Assembly: GCA_008638375.1 (NCBI GenBank)
Contig: CM018043.1
Location: forward strand, 41,548,066-41,612,065
Source of the DNA: Nyssa sinensis
Taxonomy: Eukaryota; Streptophyta; Magnoliopsida; Cornales; Nyssaceae
Direction: 5' to 3'
Length of the DNA stretch: 64,000 nt
Position numbers and translations under genes: made by a program. Each line of letters begins with the position of its first letter. The first letter of the stretch is position 1. The notes beneath the pieces were generated by a model, which saw only the letters and a list, made by a program, of their open reading frames with translations, had not been told where the DNA came from and did no database searches. Positions 43,528-56,100 of this stretch are shown one piece after another.

Positions 43528-43539
43528 TGGTATCAGAGC
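43528..43539 (+). other. Primer binding site (tRNA-iMet) of CRM-f
   Basis: TGGTATCAGAGC, 3 nt after the LTR. Confidence 0.92.
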
Positions 43540-44440
43540 TCAAACTCCAAATCAGGTTTGATTTATCCTTTTTAATTCTTGCATTTGGTTTCTATCTTAA
43601 GCATGTTCTAGGTTTTTCTATTCTGATATGCGAATTGTTCATCATTCTGATTTGCTATTCCTTTGTCATTCTTGTTAATTTCGTGTGTTTGAATTTAGAT
43701 CTGTGATTCTCACAATTGGCTACCCGTGTATTTGATTCAAGAATTCAGACCTGCGAAGTCTTTAATTGATTACACGAATCTTTTCTTTAAATTCCATATC
43801 TATAATTTTCCTATCTATAATCTTTGTTTTGATTCATTCTATTTCAATTTCTTGTTGTTGAAATCAGATCAATCTTTTTCGGAATTTATAATTATTGTTG
43901 CTGCTTGTGACCGAAACAAAAAAAAAAAAGACAGCGTATTCAAGGGTTGCTGTAGTACAAAAAAAAAAAATTTGCTGATGGCTGTTAGATATACTTTGCA
44001 ATCTGAAAAATTGGTGTTGATTGATCCTTATCTTCAAAGGATGGAATAAATCATTTTATTTGGTATCTTGTTTCCCAATTGCTATTTTTCTCATACAATT
44101 CTTTGCAATCCGTGTCATTTTATTTAGTATCTTGTTTCTTAATTGCTATTTTCCTCATACAATTCTTTGAGATCCGTGTCATTTTATTCCTTCTTGTTTC
44201 TTGAATCTGTTGCCGGTTGGAATAATACAAGGTTGTGTCATTTAGTTGAACTAGTTCTTCACGAACTAGAAAGGAAAAACAGGTGAAGTAAAAGGCAAGA
44301 GTGGGTGAGAATAGTATTGGAAAAGCCCAAAAGAGTGAAACATGAGTGGTGTAACAATATTTGAGCGTAAACACGTAAAGGAGTGTATGAGGTTTTTTTT
44401 TACCATTAACATCGTTTCCTTGTTTTGCAGGGCATTAACA
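43540..44440 (+). other. CRM-f 5' leader
   Basis: Untranslated, T-rich. It contains a short local repeat (TTTAGTATCTTGTTTC-like at about 44055 and 44117). It ends with TTGTTTTGCAG (acceptor AG at 44429-44430) ten bases before the gag ATG. Confidence 0.7.
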
Positions 44441-44898
44441 ATGTCTCATAAGAATGACTCGACACCTAAGGAGAAGGCGGCTAACTCATTCTTTGTTTTG
44501 TTTGGCCATGCAATAACAGTTTGAATGGTTGAATTTGGTGATGGGGGAGATGAGGGATAGGATGGATCAACAAGATGTGAGCCTATCATTGAAAATGAGT
44601 ATGAGAACGACGAAGATGATGAGGCTGAGGAAGACATAGCATCTGAAGTTGGAATGGGTGAAATGGGCAGACCTAGAGGAGGTAGGCGTGGAAGAAGACG
44701 TAGGAGAAAAGGGGTGGAGAGGCAGTTAAAGAGAAAGGGGGCAAGGTATACTTCAATTTCTGACACTCTTTGGAGACTAAAATGGGATAGAAATGATTGA
44801 GCTGTGGCAAAGGGGAAGGCTGTACCACCTAAGGGACAAGATCAAGGAACTAGCAAGAACAAACCCAATGGAGATTTCCAACCTTCAAGGAATAGAGA
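44441..44898 (+). pseudogene. CRM-f gag with internal deletion
   Basis: Start ATG 44441 (MSHKNDSTPKEKAANSF). A frameshift near 44505 is followed by the acidic linker (ENEYENDEDDEAEEDIAS) and a Gly/Arg block (PRGGRRGRRR). The frame then jumps at about 44705 to VERQLKRKGARYTSIS, which in CRM-g lies after the conserved gag domain, so that whole domain is missing. A CGA to TGA stop is at about 44798. LINE-F cuts the sequence at RNRD just before the zinc knuckle. Confidence 0.85.
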
Positions 44899-44959
44899 TT
44901 TTTTTTTTTTTTGGTGGGTAAAAGATATATATAGAAGAAAAAAGAAAATACAAGATCAA

Positions 44960-44973
44960 GAGGGCATACCCTT
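44960..44973 (-). other. GAGGG/CCCTT hairpin (LINE-F 3' UTR)
   Basis: A single copy of the LINE 3' UTR hairpin with one change in the last stem position. Confidence 0.75.
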
Positions 44974-45099
44974 GAACAAGCTAGAGGGAAGGAAGGCCTT
45001 CTACAAGCGGAAGAGCTCCCATCCCAAAGCTATAAAAAAACATAACAAAACGTTACACTTTAAAAATGCTACTTGGGTGAGACCAAATACATTAAAGAT

Positions 45100-46209
45100 G
45101 TCTGTTGGAGTTTGAGTTCGCAATCCCTTTAGAGGAAGTGAGCCTGCCACAGATTATATCCTGGGTTTGAGCTATGAAAGCCTGAGGGTTTTTCTTTACC
45201 ATGGTGAACAGTTTGCTATTCCTTTCACGCCAAATGTTATAGACTGTGCAAGCTAGGGTAAGCTTGCCTATATTTGAAGAGAACTTCTTGCCTTTGAATG
45301 TGTTGCTAGCCCAAAGAACAATCTGTTACCAGTCCCCAGTAGGGCTTTGAAATCCACTTTTGGAAAGCAAATGGGACCATATGTTGGAGGAAAAGGGGCA
45401 TGAGAAGAAAAGATGGTTGTGACTCTCGTTCTCCCTCAAACAAAGAAGGCATCTAGGATCATGGCCAGGCTTTGAATAGAAGAGGCAATCCTTGGTACTG
45501 AGACTCAGAAGAATGGCCAACCATAGAATAAATCCAACACGAGGAATTGCTTTTGGATGCCAAACAAGCTTCCACCAGTGGACCTGGGGATTACGGCTCC
45601 TTAGGATATCCTAAGCTGAACTGATGGAGAAATCCCCATTAGAGGAGGGGATCCAAATCGCCTTGTCTTCCTAGTGGGGGAGAGGAAGAAGGTTTGTAGG
45701 CATGCCATGTTTAAGCTCAAGCAGATGAGGAGAGTTAGCAGTAGGCCAATTCCAATGATGATCAAGAATGATAGAACCAACTTTAGCATATCTCCTAAGA
45801 CCTGAATCATAGATAACCCTTTCTCCCATGTTGTCATATATGGAACCATTAGGGAGCCAATAATCAAACTAGAGAGAAGCAAAGAGGCCATTCCCAATAG
45901 AAATTCTGATGTATGACTTAAATAATGGTCTGAATTTAAGCATTTTCCTCCAAGCTCATGAGCAAGATTGGGGACATTTGATCTCCCAGAAGCTTTTACC
46001 TTTGAGGATATTGCTATGAATCTAGAGAACCCAAGGAGAATTAGTGGGGTTTTGAAACATTGCCCATATAAGCTTCCTAGAGCTGTTTTATTCCAATCAA
46101 AGAGCTTCTTATCCCAAGCACTCCTTCAGTTTTAGGACAAGTAATATCATCCCAAGCGACTTTGGATCTCGAATGGATAAGATGGTTGCCGCTCCAAGGA
46201 AAAGATCTC
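45100..46209 (-). pseudogene. LINE-F: ORF2 C-terminal part
   Basis: Minus-strand fragment beginning at the end of RT (FLWSGNH-like, DDITCPK) and continuing through DWNKTALGSLY-like and MLKFRPLFKSYIRIS sequence. It includes NGDFSISSA-like sequence and the zf-RVT domain with CLLCLRENESHNHLFFSC (45380-45450). Several frameshifts and stops occur near 45520, 45600 and 45900. It is close to LINE-J over the same interval. The catalytic RT core is absent through 5' truncation. Confidence 0.82.
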
Positions 46210-46915
46210 TCTCACGGACCCTTTGTTCATCAAATCTTAAACTTGCCTTTGAAGCTCCTTTGTCTCCTCCGGATTAGTCCTATAGGCTGGTTGGTTTGGA
46301 ATAACGGCTCCAGGTACGAAATTAATTTGATGTTCAATGCCTCTAATGGGCGGTAACCCACTCGGCATCTCCTCTGGAAATACATCCTCGAACTCCTGCA
46401 ACAAAGAAACAGCCACACTAGGAGAGATTGGTTAGTTTCATCAAGATTAGAATAAGATTCTTTGTAAACAAAAAAAATCATAGGCTGATCTACTAAGAAG
46501 GCCCTCTTAACCTCACTCTCCTTTGCATAAAAACTCATATTTGTCTCTCTTTTTCTCTCTCCAGGTTCTCTTTCTTTTTACTATCATGGCTCCACTCTCT
46601 TTTCTTTATTCTCAGCCACCTTTCTATTTTGTTTTTCAGTCTCTTTTTTTCTTGAGGTGTCGGCCTCACCCTTTCTTTTTTGCTCAATCTCACTTTTTAG
46701 CTTCAATTGGTCCTCATATACCTGTTTTGGGGTTAAAGGAGCAAGCTTGATTGTTTTTTCATCCTTTACAAAGCTATACCTATTCCTAAACCTGTCATGA
46801 ATCACCTTTCTATCATACTGCCACGGCCCCCCAACAAAATATGGCCAACATGCATAGAAACTACAACACAGAGCACCTCATCACTATACGTCCCAATAGT
46901 AAAAGCCACCAAAAC
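46210..46915 (-). pseudogene. CRM-g: protease end, linker and RT start (inverted)
   Basis: On the minus strand: the protease end (VVVSMHVGHILLGGPWQYDR at 46800-46900), then SFVKDEKTIKLAPLTPKQVY and the charged linker (46584-46805). The RT start follows (RGCISRGDAEW, with IKLISYLEPLF in a shifted frame) and is cut at VRES by LINE-F. Several frameshifts and stops are present. Confidence 0.8.
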
Positions 46916-48210
46916 CTACTTATTGACCTTGACCTCCCCACATTCATTCAACCACTTCAACTTATAAGGTCTAGGATGCTTCAATAAAGGTAAGCTCAAC
47001 TTTTCAACTAGGGTGGTACTAGCTACATTGGTGTAACTTCCCTCATCTATAATCATACTACACACCTTGTTGTTTACATAACATCTAGTATGAAATGTAT
47101 TCTTTCTCTGCTGCTCCATATCATCTACCTTAATTTGTGTATTGAGAGCACGCCTGGTAACGAGAGACTCCCCTTCTACGGGGTATTCGACTTTATCATC
47201 ATCACTAGGATTAACCAACTCGGGCATCTCATCACCAGGTTTCTCACTCTCATTCATCACATCCCCATTGTCACGTATAACCTTCACCCACATGTTTAGA
47301 CATTGAGACGCGATGTGCCATAAACCAAAACATTTAAAACATTTAATATCTCTATTCCTTGAAGGTTGAGAACCTACCTTGGGTTTGTTCTTGCTAGTTC
47401 CCTCATCTTGTCTCTTAGGTGCTTCGGCCTTCCCCTTTGCTATAGCTCGATCATTTCTATCCCATTTTAGTCTCCAAGGAGTGCCAGAAACTAAAGTATA
47501 CCTTGCTGCCCCCTTTCTCTTTAATTGCCTCTCCACATAATGTTGCAACTCAACTACATTGGCTATGTCTGTATTCAGACCATTTAAAAATCTAGCCAAT
47601 GTGGCCTCCCAATCCTCCTCTACATTAGCTCGAATCATAGCCACCTCCATCTCCTTATGGTAATCCTCTACAATCCTGGTCCCTCGTGTAAGGTTTTGTA
47701 ATTTTCGGTAGAGGTCTCTATAGTAGTGGCCAGGTACAAATCTCTGCCTCATGAGAGTTTTCAATTCAGCCCATGTTTCTACAGGTCTCTCATAATTCCT
47801 CCTCCTATTGGTCACCAATTGATCCTACCAAATAATTGCATAATCAGTGAATTCAATTACCGCCAGTTTCACCTTCTTCTCTAGTGAATAGTTGTGACAA
47901 TAAAAAATCAACTCTATTTTCTTCTCCCACTCTAAATAAGCTTCAGGGTCATTCCTACCTTGGAAAGATAGTATTTTCACTTTGATGCTCCCACGGTTCC
48001 TATCCACCCTATCTCACCCCCTTGGATTTCTCTTATGTCCTCTTCCACGCCTACCTCCTCTAGGTCTGCCCATTTCACCTATTCCAACTTTAGATGCTAT
48101 GTCTTCTTCAGCCTCATCACCTTCTTCATTCTCATACTCATTTTCAATGACAGGCTCACGTCTCCTCCTATCTTGCCCACCTTGCAGATTTCTAATCACG
48201 ACCTCTTGCT
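46916..48210 (-). pseudogene. CRM-g: gag and protease start (inverted)
   Basis: The best preserved gag in the window. It starts within EVVIRNLQGGQDRRRREP at about 48200 because the N-terminus is cut by LTRx-C. The acidic linker (ENEYENEEGDEAEEDIAS) and RGGRRGRGHKRNPRG follow. The gag domain is at 47690-48007 (KVKILSFQGRNDPEAYLEWE, MRQRFVPGHYYRDLYRKLQ), then LNTDIANVVELQHYVERQLK and the CCHC knuckle CFKCFGLWHIASQC (47310-47350). The protease start NKVCSMIIDEGSYTN has Asp-Glu-Gly in place of the usual Asp-Ser/Thr-Gly. Stops lie at about 47825 and 48010. Confidence 0.88.
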
Positions 48211-48638
48211 TTCAGGTAACTGACGACAGACTGATTTTGAAGACGTTGATGATGAGTCTAGCCATTTTTGGGAAAATGTGTTTAAGTAGTTTCTTGGGAA
48301 AACCATATGAACTCTAATAGTACATTTTGTATTAACAGACAGTGTAAGGATATGTATTAAGCCGCTCGGGTAGTGGATATGTAATGCTATTAAAGTTTTT
48401 AAGTTTTTAGTTATGCTCTGAATGTATGCTCATGTGTACCATTGTGAAGAGCGGCAGTATCGGACGGATGTGCAGATTTTAAAATGAGAAAAGAAAAAAA
48501 AAAGTTTTCACGCTTCTGCAACCACAGGCCACACATCTATTCGATACCGCGGCTTATGGGAGCCTTGCCTCAGACCCTCGGGTCTGCAGGCGGCAGTCCC
48601 GATCCGGGATTCGCGCGAGGCGGATTTCGAGTCGTGAC
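48211..48638 (+). mobile_element. LTRx-C: 3'-terminal fragment
   Basis: Ends GGATTTCGAGTCGTGACA like LTRx-A and -B. It begins TTCAGGTAACTG, the acceptor-like block shared by the family (compare 30481, and reversed 18941 and 49294). Only the last 0.43 kb is present. The left neighbour is CRM-g gag, the right neighbour LINE-G. Confidence 0.6.
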
Positions 48639-49240
48639 AGAAGCACTCTTAACTTTGGTCTCAACAATACCAAAAAAGAATATAGAATAATCATGAGTAA
48701 AAGATCAGATTTCACACTGCTTAAAGGGGCTATTCATTCCCCTGACATTCCAACAAGCAAAATTCATTGAGAAATGGAAAGGTTATTGGAACCTGATGTC
48801 CCCTGATTCCTTAAGAGTTTTCTCTGCCTTCTTTGCTTCCTGAGCTGATTTCTTCTGTAGTTACTTCCAGTGTCAGCTTCATCAACTTTGGCTAATTTAT
48901 CCACTAGAGAGTTAGATTCATGAGAAGTAATGGAAGCAGAATAGCTGTCTGCACAAGGGGAGTTTTCATCTAAAGTAAGTCTATTGGAGTTAGGATTTTT
49001 TGGGGACAGAAGAGAGTCATTGCTATCATCATGAGAGGAGAGGAGTCACTGGTCCTGATCATTTTTTGCAGCTATATTAGTAAGAGGATGGAGAGAATCA
49101 GGTTGCTTTATACCTGGGCCTTTAAAGGTATAGCCACTGCTGGTGGAGCCTGTTGCTATTGAATTAATTTGCTGAATTTACTACATCAAAATTTGACCAA
49201 CTACGGGTCCTAGTACTTCCAAAATTCCTGATCAAATGGA
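48639..49240 (-). pseudogene. LINE-G: ORF1 end and ORF2 start
   Basis: Minus-strand fragment with the ORF1 C-terminus (SNSLVDKLAKVDEADTGSN, then a basic end, 48790-48950) and a Ser/Asn-rich linker. The stop-start ATGA is at 48764-48767. ORF2 begins MNFACWNVRG and reaches GIVETKVKSA at about 48645, where LTRx-C cuts it. The upstream ORF1 is lost at about 49240, where LTRx-D begins. Stops in the linker show decay. Confidence 0.78.
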
Positions 49241-49944
49241 GCTACCAATCACCAATCCTCAAATTGGGCAAGGCTCCCAACCATCATCATCACCTGAAAA
49301 ATGTTAGGGAATGGGGTAAGCTTCGAAAAGCCCAATGAGTAATTCCAGTACCTTGTCATGGGTTTCAGCTGGTAGTGGGTTAGTTCAAGAGGGACTTCAT
49401 ATAAGCATACACTACCAATTGTACATATCAGATACAAAAATAGAATTCTTCAAAAAGGATAGCGTGAAGCATACGAGGCATTCAAGCTAGGCACATACTT
49501 CAATAATCGCAGGATACAAGAATTTTCAAATCACGTTGCATGATGCATTTTTAAAGCATTCAATAAAGCATTTAATATGCAACGGAATATATAAACATGT
49601 GCAGAGTGCCATTTGAAGACCAAGGAAATAATTTGAAATCCTTTCTGTGAAAATAGAAGGATGTAAATTTCTTCTTCTTCAAAACTTCAAAGGGTTATAT
49701 AAAAACCCGTTTCAGATAAATGGGGGTTTAAAACCTGCTACCATTTCTGAAAAACATTGTCATCTTTTCACTGTGATTAGGAGAATCCGTTTCGAACTAG
49801 ATTCTAGTCTTACTTCCGAGAGATCTCATGCCTGGGGGATCAGATCCTGCAACCGTGCATTCTTCATGTCAATTGAGTTCTGAAGGAACCCAATATCAAT
49901 TACGGTGCTTATGCACCATTATCTTGTAAAACCTTTTAATTCTT

Positions 49945-50135
49945 CAATGATGCTTTTCAAAGAGCATTGAAAACATGACTTCTTCAAATATGTGCTTTTC
50001 ACGAGCATTGAAAACATGTCTTTTCAAGAAAAGCTTTTTATGAGCATCTAAGAACATGGCTTCTTCAAGAAATGCTTTTGATAAGCTTTTAAAAACATGA
50101 CTTTAATAAAGGAAAGAGTTTTCATGAGTATTCAG
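49945..50135. repeat. Degenerate 35-45 bp tandem repeats in LTRx-D
   Basis: About five copies of a unit like ATGCTTTTCACGAGCAT, then GAAAACATGACTTCTTCAA. Each unit contains an imperfect palindrome (ATGCTTTT/GAGCAT). Two or three copies occur in reverse in LTRx-B at 29840-29935. Confidence 0.75.
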
Positions 50136-53004
50136 AACATGGATAATTTAACAGTGTTTTTAAATACTTGGAGGGCAATACTTGAAACATTTAACACATG
50201 AGCTGTAGGGATTTAAATCACGATGTACAGGAATTATTAAAGCATAGACAAAATGAAAACATTTAATTCAATAGGCATTTAATAAAATTGGCATTTACAT
50301 GGACATGCAGAAAATAAACGTATCATTTGTCAGAATATCATAAATAAATTTGCATGCCATGGTAGATTGATAATTAATATGACAGTACATTTGAAATATA
50401 AAGCATATAAATACGGGAATTTAAATTTAGAAATACTGCAGATGTGAAAACACTTCAGAACATTTAAACTTCGATTTACTTCAGAATCCATGGAGATTAA
50501 AACCTCCACTTCAAAGTACAAGATTACTCACCTTGTTTCCCCGGGTTTGCACTATTGGTGGGCTTTTCCCTTTCCCTTGTGATTCCTAAGAAAATCAAAT
50601 TCACCAAAACTTCAATTAATTTTCCCCATTTACTTCAAATCATCTCTAAGTTGATCCTTTGTATTTAATTTTTGACCCGACGTATCCTAATTTCCTAGGA
50701 TTGGTCTTACCGGTCTACTTGTGGTGACTTAATAAATTTTTATTTTCACGTGACTTATTTTTCAGTACCTAATTTGGTATTTTGGACCTCACTGTTGGAT
50801 TCGGAACGTCGAAGAAAGTCAATTTAGGCCTTCTCGACTTTTTATTTGGCTTCGGGCATATGCAGGGGCAAAATGGTAATTTATTTTTCTTGCCCCAGAC
50901 CTATCATGGTCCTCAGAATATTTTACATATCTTATACGTAAATTTTTAGTTCTTTTGGACTTCGTTTGATACCTGCTTTTGATCATAGGGACACATTGGT
51001 CATTTAAATTTTATGACCTTCTGACCCCGAATCTTTATTTAATCATATATACAAGCTCACTTTTATTTGGGCTCCTATTGGTATCAATTTCATCCAATTT
51101 GGACTTCATTTGGGCTTCGTACTATATTAGGGGCATTTTGGTAATTTACACCTTAACGTGTCTTAATTTTTTGGAGTCTCGTCTCAGGAAACGGACCCTA
51201 CCATTGGGTCCAGAGCATCCAAAATAGTCAAAATACACTATTCATTTATTTTATTTTGACTTCATTTGACTGATTTAGTGTCCAAGGGTAAAATAGTAAT
51301 TTTACCCAATTAATAAAATAATTAAATAAATTATTTATTTCTCCAGGGGCTTATTTCAAATAATTTTTTCAGAAGCTGGGTCAAAACAAAATTCCCCAGA
51401 ACTATTGGGGTCAAACTGTAGTTTTCAAGAATATCAAAATAAACCGAAGGGTTCAGTTTACCCTTAAGTGAACCGGACTGGACCAACCAGTTTTGACCGA
51501 TCCAAGGCGTAATGCTGACGTCAGCCCTAAAACTTAAAATTTAGAAATCAGTTGAGTCAAAACGCTGTAGTTTCAATTTAATGGTTTTACCCGTTTCTCG
51601 GTTGGGTCGGGGCCCGACTCGAAACCCGGTCCATGACCCAACCCTTTACTGTTCATCTTCGCCAATGTTTAGGGTTACTGTAGCCCTAGTTGCAATTTTC
51701 AAAACCTTCAATTTCTTGGGATTTCAGCCATCGATTCTCACTGCTATTCATCCTAATGTATTTTTGGAAGTCTAACAAACATTTTAACATTCATTTGAGG
51801 CATCAAATTGAGCTCAAAGGGTTCTATCCAAAAGGAATAACTGAACCTGCAACTGGTTCGTAAATACCCATTTTTGACCCAATCCTCGTGAGGTTTCCTT
51901 TGTTGTGATCCTTGCATCGTGGGGTTCAAGTCCCCATCCCCAAAATCCAGTTTAGCCGTGATTTCGATAGGGTTGGGTTTTGAACCCGAACTTGTAACTT
52001 GTGATTAGAGGGTCGATTCTAAGTCTTTGAGGTCGCTTATTTAGGTTTTTGGAATGCTAGAAGGGTCTAGTTTGAGTCTTAATAGGCCAAACTAGGTTTG
52101 GTGCAAGTGTTTTCAGACCTGCACCTCTAGGGTCCATCCATGGCGGTTGTATACGGGTTTAGGGTTCTAGGGCTGTGTTCAGGCTATCTAGGGTTCGATT
52201 TCTTCCCTTTATTCAAGCTTATATCTCTTAAACATCATGCATGCAGAAGGACAAGCCTAAAACAATTTGTATAGAAGGAAAAGTTTAGAGAGAGAATTTT
52301 TTTTACCTTCTCGGTTCCCCTCTATTTCACTCTCTTTCTCCCTCTAGCCTCAGTTCCTTTGTCCCTCCTTGTTGCTCACAGACTTCTCCCTTCTGGTCTT
52401 GTCTCTCCCTTTGGATCTTGATACATGTAGATATGAAAGTCTCCCTCACTTTCTCTTTCTAGATCTTTCTCTCTCTACTCTCTCTCTAGCCCCTCTTTCA
52501 GATTTGCACCCATGCAAAATTTTGATTTCCCCTCACACACAATACATCATATATAATCAAATATTCCATATTCATTTTAATTTAAAAATGATACTTTTGG
52601 TTGCATGTAAATTGATTGGGCAATTTGGGTGGTGGAGGGATATTTTTAAGTGTATATATACATATATGTTGTAAAATAGGACACAAACAAGTGGGCAGCC
52701 CAAGTGGTAATTTTTTGGGCCTTTAAACTTTGGTTATTTTTGGGTCAAGGGTTCAAAACCCATTGGCCTCAACTTGGCTTATTTTTGTCACTTTTCCATT
52801 AGGCCTTGTTTGGCCAAATAAGTTATTTATTTTAACTTTTTGCATTATTTTCACTTTGTGATTTTAAATTAAATATTTACTCTTTTCATGTACCGACTTT
52901 ATAAATCGTAGTCGTATTTTATTTTCCCCGGAGCTGACCTTTATTTTTTTTTTTGGTAAGTAAAAAAATTTATAAAAGAAAAGGAGAAAGAGGAACAATA
53001 TCAA

Positions 53005-53122
53005 GAGGGCATACCCTCGAACAAGCTAAAGGGAAGGAAGGACTACTACAGGCAGAAGAACTCCCAACCCAAAGCCACAATAACAAAACAAAAGAAAGAC
53101 AAGATCAAGAGGGCATACCCTC
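53005..53122 (-). other. Two GAGGG-TATG-CCCTC hairpins (LINE-H 3' UTR)
   Basis: At 53005-53018 and 53109-53122, 104 bp apart: the duplicated module. Confidence 0.85.
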
Positions 53123-53159
53123 GAACAAGCTAGGCATCAAAGACATACAAGAATGAGAA

Positions 53160-56100
53160 CATTACATATTAAAAATGCTACTTGGAAGAGATCAAATGCT
53201 TTGAAGATGTCTGTTGGAGATAGTGTTTGCAATCCCTTTTGAGGTAGCGAACCTGCCACGGATCATGTCCTGGGTTTGAGCAATGATAGCCTGGGAATTA
53301 TTCTTTAAAGTGGTGAACAATCTACTATTCCTTTCCCTCCAAATAGTATAGACTGTGCATGCTAGGGTAAGCTTGCCTATAGTAGAAGAGAACACCTTGC
53401 CCTTGAAGGTATTGCTAGCCCAAAGAACAATCTGCTGCCAGTCTCCTGAAGGGCATCGGAACCCACATAAGGAGAGCATATGAGACCATATGATGGAAGA
53501 GAAGGAACATGAGAAGAAAAGATGATTGTGACACTCAGCCTCGCACATACAAAAATGACATTTGGAATCATTGCGAAGCTGGGAAAAGAAGAGGCGGTCC
53601 TTGGTATTAAGACTGCTCTGGATGGCCAGCCAAAGAATAAACCCAGCCCTGGGTAAGGCTTTAGTGTGCCAGACAAGCTTCCACCAATGAACCAGGGGCT
53701 TTAGGCAACGCAGAAGATCCCAAGCTGAGCTGAGGGAGAAATCCCCATCGGGGGAGGGTAACCAAATAGCCTTGTCTTCCTGCTGGGGGGAAGGATAAAG
53801 GTTGATGGGCATACCATTTTTAAGCTCAAGTAAATGAGGAGAGTTAGCTATAGGCCAGTTCCAGTGATGATCCAAGATGATGGAGCTAACTTTAGCCTGT
53901 CTCCCAAGACCCGAATCGTAGATAACCCTTTCCCCCATATTGTCGTATATGGTACCATTGGGAAGCCAGTAATCAAACCAAAGAGACGCAAAGAGGCCAT
54001 TTCCAATAGAAATTTTGATGCTAGGTTTGAACAAGGATCTGAATTGAAGCATTTTCCTCCAAGTCCAAGAGCGAGATTGGGGACACTTGACCTCCTAGAA
54101 GCTCTTTCCTTTCAACAAATTACTACGAATCCAGAGAACCCAAGGGGAATGAGAAGGGTTTTGAAACATGGCACATATAAGCTTCCCTAAAGCTGCTTTA
54201 TTCCAATCATTAGGCTTTTTTATCCCAAGACCCCCTTCATTTCTAAGACATGTTATATCATCCCATGCAACTTTCGATCCGGATGAGATGAGATGGTTAC
54301 CACTCCAAAGGAACGATCTCATTGTTTGCTCTATTTGATTAACCACTTTCTTGGGAAGAATGAAATGGGAGGACCAGTAAACTTGAATGTTAAACAGCAC
54401 TGATTTAATAAGTTGAAGCCGTCCTGCATAAGATAGGGATTTGGTAGACCAATGGGTGATTTTCCCAATGATACAATGAACCAATGATTTGCAATCCTGG
54501 GCTTTTAGCTTGGTAGAGATCAAAGGGACTCCAAGGTAACGGATAAGAAGGGATCCTTCAGGAAAGCCAATATGATTCGTGATACGATGCCTGAGGGTGC
54601 AATCCACACTAGATAGGAAGATGTTGCTTTTGGAGGCAGTGTGGAGGAGGCCAGAAAAGGTAGCAAATGTGTCAAGCCCGTCCTTGAGAATAGAAGCTGA
54701 AAGGAGATCACCATGACAGAAAAGCATAATATCATCGGCAAAGCAAAGATGCATGAGCTTGGTTTTATGGCATCTCCAATGATGTTTAAATTGAGGAACA
54801 GCTGATTTCTGGTGAAGAATCAAAGAGAGCACATCCATAGCAAGCACAAAAAGATAGGGGGAAAGAGGATCTCCCTGTCTTAACCCTTTAGCTCCATGGA
54901 AGAAACCTTCTAGCTCGCCATTAATAGCAACTGAGAGACGGGCAGTAGAGATGCAGCAATGAATCCAATCAATAAAAGGCTGAGGAAATCCCATGATGCT
55001 CATAGTATCAATAAGAAACTCCCAGCTCACCGAATCAAAGGCCTTCTTAAGATCAACTTTCATAGTACAACGCGGAGAGCCTGAATTCTTATGGTAATTG
55101 TGCATGAGCTCTTGAGCAAGAAGGATGTTGTCACTAATTTTCCTCCCATGAATAAAAGCGAATTGAGCCAGATCAATGAGACTAGGGAGAACACTCTTGA
55201 GCCGGTTGGCGAGAATTTTGGAGATGGCTTTGTAGATAGTGTTACAGTAGCATATAGGACGATAGTCATGGATAGATGAGGGATTAGGAACCTTGGGGAT
55301 AAGGACAATGGCAGTGGAGTTGATCTCTTTAAGTATGGATCTGGAAGAGAAAAATTCAGAAATAGCGGCAATGACCTCGGTCTTGACAATACTCCAAGCT
55401 TTTTGAAAGAAAAAGCCATTGAAACCATCAGGCCCTGGAGCTTTATTAGGGTGGAGGCTGAATACAGCTTCTTGGATTTCAGTTTCAGAGACAGGACATT
55501 GGAGAGCTGTGAGGGAGTCATTAGGCAGGCGCTTTGTTATAAAGCCTGCAAGAGCTTGCTTCCCAGGGTAAGGAATAGAACTTTCAGTACCGAGGAGATC
55601 ATGATAATAGTTTACAATGGTACCCTTGATCTCCTTGATGTCATCACTTCTATTACCAGAAGCATCAAGAAGGCTGACGATCTTATTACGGTTTCTTCTG
55701 CTATTCACTGATTTGAAAAAGAAGTATTTTGATCACCTTCGGCAAGCCATTGAACACGGGATTTTTGCTTGGCAAGGCTCTCCTCACTGGATAGGATAGA
55801 ATAATAAAGATGGCGAGCTTCTTTTTCCTCCTGGATGAACCTACTAGTCCCTAGATTCCGCTCAAGTAGAATTTGAATGTCACGAAGCTTGGTACAGGCT
55901 TCTTGGGCTCTTGAGGAAATGTTCTTGAATTTTTTTTGATTGAATTCCTTAAGGGCATACTTAACTTTATTCAGCTTCTGGCAGCATATGAACATGGCTG
56001 TGCCCTAGATAGCAGAGTTCCATGCCCGTTCAATAGTAGGAAGAAAATCATCATCGTCAGCCCAAAAATTGAAGAATTTAAAAGGACTCTTGCTTTTTTT

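Larger units (their letters stand above)
44899..46209 (-). mobile_element. LINE-F: 5'-truncated LINE
   Basis: T-run 44899-44912, 3' UTR, then ORF2 zf-RVT and the end of RT up to AAAAGATCTC. The left flank is plus-strand CRM-f gag, but the right flank is minus-strand CRM-g RT. It therefore bridges two inverted elements, with CTCTC shared at the right join. Confidence 0.82.

Noticed and set aside
49241..52943. LTRx-D considered as upstream region of a host gene
   Set aside because: It shares long blocks with LTRx-A and -B and has the TGTAACACCCCGACCCG terminus, so it is an element.
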